Position numbers and translations under genes: made by a program. From the NCBI GenBank assembly GCA_004352715.1, contig SCFE01000027.1, forward strand, positions 787,112 through 851,111: a stretch of 64,000 bases of DNA, written 5' to 3'. The notes under the pieces were generated by a model. It was not told the DNA's origin and did no database searches. It saw nothing but the letters and a program-made list of their open reading frames with translations. Positions 57,578 through 64,000 of this stretch are shown piece by piece (within the stretch, counting starts at the first letter, position 1; each line of letters begins with the position of its first letter). This DNA comes from Hofstenia miamia (taxonomy: Eukaryota > Xenacoelomorpha > Acoela).

Positions 57578-58917
57578 CTGGCCAAAAGTTTGGAAACACT
57601 TTCCAAATTTAGAAATTTTTGTATTTTACACTAAAAAACGCAATGTAGAAACAAATAATAACACAATGTAGAAACAATATGATAACACCGTGTAGAAAGT
57701 AAATAGTTAATTCAGAAAAACTTACTAATATTTTGTATGTACGCCATTATTGGCCAAATACGCAGTAGTGCGATTTGACATTGACTCGACCAGCTTTCTA
57801 CAATAATCATCAACATACCACTTTAATTTGCTCCTTCAGATCGTCAAGTGATGTGCATTGGCGCTTGCTCAGACAGTTTTTGATGTGATGCTGGCACTTT
57901 TCTATGACATTGAAGTCTGGGGAGTTTTCCAACCAGTTCTCAAGCAGCCGAAAGTCTTGTGATGCAATCCACGGTTTCACAAATTTGGCGCTGTGGCAAT
58001 GAGCACCATCTTGTTGTAGTAGAGATGTTCCGGGAAGCTGCATAGACATGGGAATTTTCTCCTGAATTATTTTGAAGTAGGCCTTGGTGAGCAACAAAAT
58101 GCAGACCAGCATGCCCATTTGCAGTTATAGCTCCCAAATCATCACAGAAGGTGCTGAGTTGACAGTTTGTTGCATGTAACGTGTTTTGAATCTTTGGTTT
58201 CTTGGTCGTCGAACATGTGGCCGGTATGATGTAAACTGGCAAATCTTGGATTCGTCACTAAACATTACTTGATGCCACATCTCAGGGGTGTAGTGTTGGT
58301 ATTGCCTGCAGAAGCGCAACCGGTCTCGAATGTTCTTTGAGGACAATCGGGGTTTGGCTGCCGGTTCGCACGATGGAAGGTCAAATGTAGTATTCAATCG
58401 ACGCCTGATGGTGCGTGTTGAAACATTCTGCACTACCGCATCTAGAATTGCTTTGACTTCAGGAGATGAAGAGAATGGTTGATTGACAACCCACGGTGAA
58501 TGAGCCGATCAGTCTGAGGTGTTGTCACTTTTGGTCTTCCAGACCGCTTTTGAGAAGAAAAATTTTGCAGTTGCTGATAGCGAGTAACACTTCTGGATAT
58601 CGAAGATACGGACACGCCCATTTTAACAACTATAGCGCGATAATTGTACCTCTCCTCGTACAAGATATGAATTTAAGCACGCTTTGTTGGTGAAATTTCA
58701 CTACCACGGACCATATTTGAAACTATAATGATAGTGCTTTTTCAGTGAACATGTATTGTGTGTAAATCTAAAGTTGTGTTAATTTGATTGGCTAAATGAA
58801 TCTGTTGCAAATACTAAAAAAAATTGGGAATTCCAGGAATTTTACGAAGTTTCCAGGAAATAGCAAAGAACACGCTTTAGACAGGCTACTGTTCCCAAAC
58901 TTTTAGCCAGTACTGTA
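57571..58917 (-). mobile_element. Tc1-like transposon, copy B
   Basis: Both ends are present: TATAATACTGGCCAAAAG at the left and, reversed, TACAGTACTGGCTAAAAG at the right. They form inverted repeats (TACTGGC[C/T]AAAAGTTTGG) bounded by TA. The element is about 1.35 kb, normal for Tc1. The left side lies in a long (TA)n tract and the right in TATTTATG-type sequence. Compared with copy A it keeps the left terminal 60 bp and has no internal gap or duplication. Confidence 0.93.
57815..58714 (-). pseudogene. Tc1-like transposase, broken (copy B)
   Basis: On the minus strand from ATG at 58714: MVRGSEISPTKRA then TAA at the same codon as in copy A, the HTH region (YNYRAIVVKMGVSVSSISRS), a GRPK linker, then the catalytic region with FSDESKI (first Asp), LQQDGAHCHSA (second Asp) and NSPDFNVIEK (Glu as third acidic residue). 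The DD-E triad therefore survives. Reading is broken by the early stop, by one missing G in the VMIWG segment and by further shifts. Copies A and B share the early stop but carry different later lesions. Confidence 0.9.
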
Positions 58918-59008
58918 CACATATATATTTATGTATTTATTTATATATTCATCACTGTAACTTTACAGTTCTTAATAAAATATTAGTTAACTTAATCCTT
59001 TATTTTAG

Positions 59009-59160
59009 AGGATGCACATCAATTTCTGCAATTAACGCAACCAGTTCCTAGTCTTGCTGAAATCCAAATCTTTCCTATTATCTTACACCGCATATCAGAA
59101 CAGGATAGGTCACGTAATTGTAGTAGTTCTTCTAATAATTCTTCGACAAACCCAGAATGA
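59009..59160 (+). CDS. Candidate terminal exon of an unidentified host gene
   Basis: A strong acceptor (ACTTAATCCTTTATTTTAG, with CTTAAT as possible branch site) is followed by 49 open codons and TGA: DAHQFLQLTQPVPSLAEIQI, FPIILHRISEQDRS, then an Asn/Ser-rich tail ending TNPE. The exon would start in phase with two leading bases. AATAAA at 59324-59329 could be the poly(A) signal, giving a 3' UTR of about 165-190 bp. Codon content and the low-complexity Ser/Asn tail look protein-like, unlike nearby chance frames. I do not recognise the protein, and no upstream exon of the same gene was found in the window. Confidence 0.4.
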
Positions 59161-59334
59161 CATCTCAAGAAATTTGAATCATTTTAATTGCACACCATTA
59201 AGCGGAGGAAAACTAAATTGATTTGCTTTAAATACGTGTTGTGCAATAATTCAATTTGCAAGTTCATTACATGCTTTACTACAAAGTGAAATAGCGCGAT
59301 TTAAACAAAAAGGCTTAGTCAACAATAAATCATC

Positions 59335-61550
59335 GTAGATGGCTTTATAGATTAATAGATTTTGGTGTAAAGCGTGTTTGAAATAGACACTTTCAATTTT
59401 TCTATTGAAAAATCGACGTCGGAAATAAGATTTTTAAAAATCCTTGCAAGTACTTTGAAAGATCAACAACATAATATGCAATAGTGAAAGGCCAGATAAA
59501 ACCTCTCCTCAGAGGGATTGATCATAGATGCTTTTCTAGATGATAAAGAAACGTCAGAATATATTATTTTATTGTCTCACTAATGTATTAACATAGCAAA
59601 TTTCATACATGCGAAATTAAATATAATATTTCTCAGATTATTAAATGAACCTAATTTTTTCCTATGGTAAAGTTTCGAATATAAATGTGTGTATTCCACA
59701 ATAGTCATCAATGGGAAACATACGGTAATTGTGTTTACTGATGCCACCAGTGTTCCACTGGTGGACAATTGGGGCATCAGTGGCAACCTTAGTAATCAAT
59801 AATTAATGAGCAGATGCTTGGAATTGAAACTCACTTCTATATTTTGTTTAGTAGATCCTTTTAATTTAAAAAAGGAATTGGGAAAAGCTTTCTTTAATTT
59901 TTTGCTTACAAAAAATTATAATATATATGTTCAATGCATTTTCAAATATTCTATTCATTAATATTTGGACACCTTGAAATGGACTATTACATAGAAAAGA
60001 TTTTTCACGATTTAAGAAAGTACTAATTGAACTTCATTTTAAAATTTTTCTTAAGTAGCTTTTATTCTGTTTATCCTTGTACATTCACTGTACTTACAGT
60101 CTGTAAATATTATTTACAAAATATATACAAATAGTGTACATAATATATACAAACATTTTTACAAAACTGATATCTACAGAAATGTACAAATAAAATAAAC
60201 AAAGCTAAAACAATAATTAAAATAAACAAAAACAAAAAATAAGTTAAAAATAGGAAACAAAAATGACATATTCTAATAATTTCGCCATATATTCAGTTTG
60301 TTCGAATATCCTAATTTGAATTGGTTGGCAAGCAGGTTTTGTTTTAATAATTTTTTAAATATTTTAAATTAAATTTTACTAAATTTGGCAGATTTGTATG
60401 TTTATTGTTATCATTTACAAAAAAGCCATCTTTCATATTTCAACTAAAAGTTTATATTGAATGTGATTTATAGGATCTCAAAAATACTTTTCAGTCCTTT
60501 GTTGGGATTCTGTTAGCTTAAACTGCAATTTTAAGTTACTTAGCGCTATAAAACTGTTTTATTTACATATCAAGTAATTGCTCACCAGTCATCTGCCATT
60601 AATGGCAACTACAATGGGCCATTTATGGCTTGCTATTGGGATTTGACCAAAAATACAACGTTTTGTTCGGACTTAATTCATTGCTCGTAATCACACTTTA
60701 GATTTGAATTTTAATGAAAATGAATTGTATATACTTTAACATGCCTTCAAATCAAGCTTAAGTTTTTGGTGGACGGTTCCAGTTAGCTTCGCCTTTAGAT
60801 GAAAACAACCCCCAGGAGTGCTTGGACCTCTGCTTAAGTTAGAGAACCTCTTCGGTTACGTTTAGTAGTTAAGACTTGACAATGCAATATCCACTTTCCT
60901 GTAGCAAGTTCAGATGTCCTACGGCAATGATGATAATAGAATGTTGTAAAATAATTACATATTTTTCTGAAATATTGGAGATGTTTATGCCGCCATAGTT
61001 AAGTATTGGGCAGATTATTGAAATACAATTAACACTACATTTAGTTTTTTCTTAGTTTCATAATTTTTCTACACTACACCCTTTTCTGAATAATTATTAA
61101 TATGTGTTTTAAAAATTGCAGTAACCCACCAGAAATGTCAAAATTCACACTGCACTTTATCCATAACGCATTCGAATTACAATCCAACAGATATTCGTAT
61201 TTGAACTCGTTTTCGTATTTTCGTACTGCCCTAGTAGTAATTTGATTCGAAATTCGGTTAAAATCCAAGGCGAAATGTTTGCTAAAAATAGAATGGGCTT
61301 AAATTAATAAATTTAAGAAATGCGTGCAAATAGAAGAATGTTTCACAAACGGATATTATAAGTTGAAGATTTGATATTAGTGGCATTTTTGTTTCATAAA
61401 AACAAATTTAATTCACTTTCTAAAATATGAATGATGTTAAATCGCTGTCTCTAAAACAAATTGCCTTCTTTATAATAGTTGTCTAATATCAGGTAAGGCA
61501 AGCGTGAAGTACTCTTTCACATCAACGTCTACACAAGCTTAGTATCAAAA
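59335..61550. other. AT-rich stretch without a recognisable gene
   Basis: Frames at 59580-59786 (-) and 61074-61268 (-) have no motif. A weak TTAATGGC/GGCCATTTATGGC patch lies at 60590-60635. Confidence 0.55.
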
Positions 61551-61553
61551 ATT

Positions 61554-61722
61554 TGCAAGCAACGCATGAAATATATAAACCGGGACAAATCGAGTCACCG
61601 AATCATTTATTTAAACATTTTATAGAGTCTCACCAAGTCTACTGGTTAGATCGCATCCTGGTCGCACCTGCCTCTGTCTCACACTTGTGTGCTTCATATG
61701 AGAAAGTATTACTTATATGAAT
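61554..61722 (+). pseudogene. Possible GIY-YIG/retroelement C-terminal fragment
   Basis: Fifty-five codons are open before TGA: LQATHEIYKPGQIESPNHLF, KHFIESHQVYWLDRILVAPA, then a stretch ending SYEKVLLI. An H-L-x3-H helix followed by an aromatic-W-D segment and a terminal E-x-hydrophobic helix resembles the end of GIY-YIG endonuclease domains in Penelope-like elements and related retroelements. The diagnostic GIY and YIG motifs themselves are not seen, so this is tentative. Confidence 0.3.
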
Positions 61723-61734
61723 GAAAGGTAAATA

Positions 61735-63060
61735 TATATACTATCCAATCACACACTGAGCTTTGATAATAAATACTAGAAGATTTTCGTAGAAATCATT
61801 ATGAGAGGAAACAAGTGCTTTATCAGAAATGTTTGAAGCAAGTTCAATTGGTCTGTTACCTCTGAGTTATTGTAGAAAGCGCTGTAGGCCCCGAGGGAAT
61901 GCCTAAATTATAGAAATGACAACTGGAAGAAAATCTAAGACATGAGTTGGAGGATCACATTCCCATATAAGGTGTTTAGACCTAGAGGGACTTAGCTGAG
62001 TCTGTGTTTTTGACATCATCTTGTAGAGCTTTTATTCCTTTCAATGTTAATGACAAAATTCGACCGTATTTCACCCAAAAAATAAAGGTTAAATTGACTT
62101 GAATGTCTCAAAAGAATGTATCATTCTAACAGTAACAGCAATATACTTTATAAATAAGAAAATAGTCATCACCCAAATTACATGCACTTCTGCACATGTG
62201 ATGAAATATTTAAGTGATGTATTATTGCAAAGATCCCCCTACAATCCATTTACAGTTTTGACAAATAAATACAATGTAGTAATACTGAATTAAAATAATA
62301 TTATAAGCTCGAGTCTATAATTATAATTAAGTCTGTTAAGAGAAGCAAACAAATTTTAATTTATTGTTATTTTTAGAATATATTACATTAGTTGGATTAG
62401 GAGATGAAAATGATGAATGTAGTTTTTCAAACAAGTTCATTTATTATGGTAGCCATTAATTACCTGAAAGTTAATGTTGTGAAGAAAATGCACTTCAAGC
62501 CTAATTTCCTGATGTTTATATTAAATTTCAATTTTTTTGTCTCTATATTTTGTTAAATTGTAAAATATTTTCATAATACTAAATTATGCTAGATCACAAT
62601 TAATTAAGAAATTGGACTAAAATTTTATTGATTTTGTAACATTTTTATAGACGGAAATATATTAATTGAAAATCTAATATTTTCCTCAACGAAAATTTGT
62701 AAGTTTTTCCATCTGGGAGCATAGAGGTTATCCATGATTGTTTGGCGAAATTGAAATTGTTAGCAAATTATTCATTTTAAAAAATATGATTAATATCTAA
62801 TTGATAATTTCAGTTTAATTATTCTACAATCTAACAAATCTTGGAAAGTTAAGTCATTGATATATATATATATGAATTATGAGAACAAAATCTTTTATTA
62901 TCGACGGGTTTCGACATTCTGATTGGCATTTGTTTTTTCCTTCTTTTTCAAAATATATTTAGCTTGATAGTGCCTTTGAAAGAATTTAATTGCAATATTT
63001 TCCGCTATTTTTGTTTTTGATGCTTAACGATTATTTCTTCAGTAAACAACGAAGTGAAAT
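61735..63060. other. AT-rich stretch without a recognisable gene
   Basis: A 64-codon frame at 62099-62293 (+) has no motif. A short (TA)n lies at 62859-62873. Confidence 0.6.
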
Positions 63061-63064
63061 AGAA

Positions 63065-63560
63065 AAAGCAAAGATATTTTGGACACTACCTTACAGGTAA
63101 TGCCGTAACATTAAAGAAAGAACTCAAAATGTTAAACAAAGATCTATTAACATCAAAAATTTTTCCAATATTAACATCGATTACAATGCAAGATATTATC
63201 ACAAACAAAGAAAAATTCCAATTGATTTGTCATCTTCACTCGTCTATATTTAAAATTGTGATGAATGCAATTATTCATACAGCAGCGAGACCAGACGATA
63301 TTTAAGCACAAGAATGGAAGAACATATGCGAGGTCATCTTAATTCAGAAATATTTTTACATGAACACCCATCAAAAAAAGAAATAATTTTAAAATAATCA
63401 TTAAGCATCAAGAAACATAAATAAAGGAAAATTTTGCAATTAAATTCTTTGAAAGACCTTTAATGAATAAGCAAAAAGACACTAGCAATCTAAATATATT
63501 TCGAAAAAGAAGGAAAAACAGCGGTTAATTATCGTGAAAATGACCAATTAGAACGTCTAA
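63065..63560 (+). pseudogene. Second Penelope-like element 3' fragment
   Basis: Frames read WTLPYR then a stop and a basic linker (about 63080-63160), IPIDLSSSLVYI, a stop, then NCDECNYSYSSETRRYLSTR and MEEHMRGHLNSEIFLHEHP (63255-63370). LPY, the P-x-x-L-x-S-x-x-VY step, paired Cys-x2-Cys and the R-x-EH helix are the linker and GIY-YIG endonuclease of Penelope-like elements. The YIG is degenerate (YSS). ERPLMNKQKDTSNLNI continues after a shift. The copy is dead and diverged from the 3.2-kb one, so it is a different subfamily. Confidence 0.75.
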
Positions 63561-63633
63561 ACTTGTCGTAATAAAAGATATTATTCTCATAATAACATAT
63601 TTAGTCTTAAGAATCTTTTATATATATATATAT

Positions 63634-64000
63634 NNNNNNNNNNNNNNNNNNNNNNNNNNNNNNNNNNNNNNNNNNNNNNNNNNNNNNNNNNNNNNNNNNN
63701 NNNNNNNNNNNNNNNNNNNNNNNNNNNNNNNNNNNNNNNNNNNNNNNNNNNNNNNNNNNNNNNNNNNNNNNNNNNNNNNNNNNNNNNNNNNNNNNNNNNN
63801 NNNNNNNNNNNNNNNNNNNNNNNNNNNNNNNNNNNNNNNNNNNNNNNNNNNNNNNNNNNNNNNNNNNNNNNNNNNNNNNNNNNNNNNNNNNNNNNNNNNN
63901 NNNNNNNNNNNNNNNNNNNNNNNNNNNNNNNNNNNNNNNNNNNNNNNNNNNNNNNNNNNNNNNNNNNNNNNNNNNNNNNNNNNNNNNNNNNNNNNNNNNN
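63634..64000. other. Assembly gap to the end of the window
   Basis: 367 Ns follow a short (TA)n run. Nothing can be said about the content. Confidence 0.99.

Overview
The window is AT-rich animal DNA, probably from an invertebrate. It has no operons, Shine-Dalgarno sites or dense ORFs. It does have Penelope-like, CR1/jockey-like and Ty3/Gypsy retroelement fragments, Tc1 and hAT DNA transposons, many (TA)n microsatellites and a 180-bp satellite array. The sequence does not identify the taxon. Nearly everything recognisable is transposon-derived and decayed. The only host-gene signals are a possible terminal exon at 59009-59160 and a possible 28-bp microexon at 2642-2669, both on the + strand, so much of the window could be intron or intergenic DNA.

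Layout. 0-9 kb: a Penelope-like GIY-YIG fragment (3.2 kb), several hAT-type ends, and a nested pair at 7257-7968, where a TTAA-flanked MITE with a tiny cysteine-rich ORF sits inside a hAT-like MITE. 9-16 kb: LINE fragments, the best being a nearly open reverse transcriptase at 9953-11815. 16-25 kb: hAT-like non-autonomous elements, one with a perfect 8-bp target duplication (23014-23395), and an unusual GC-rich island. 25-29 kb: a (TA)n block and a Tc1-like copy interrupted by assembly gaps. 28.7-33.6 kb: a decayed Gypsy LTR retrotransposon on the minus strand with both LTRs detectable. 35.6-36.2 kb: a second Tc1-like family, heavily decayed. 37.3-40.4 kb: a 180-bp satellite whose inner monomers look identical and each carry several palindromes.

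40-50 kb is mostly featureless, apart from a 222-bp hAT MITE, a LINE tail, microsatellites and short duplications. 50-54 kb holds an open Gypsy protease/RT fragment between exact 189-bp repeats next to an N, more hAT ends and another gap-flanking duplication. 55-59 kb has a hAT transposase remnant, a LINE with a mutated catalytic motif and a second copy of the 27-kb Tc1 element in opposite orientation. 59-64 kb has the candidate exon, a possible GIY-YIG tail, a second Penelope-like fragment and a terminal gap.

Two themes stand out. First, many short hAT-like ends carry reiterated GC-rich motifs (TCGGGT, GAGCC, CAGCCCA, AACCGG, GTACGG, GGCCGG, GTCGTT), each element with its own motif. Second, several Ns sit next to exact local duplications, the mark of unmerged contig overlaps, so some apparent structure is assembly artefact.
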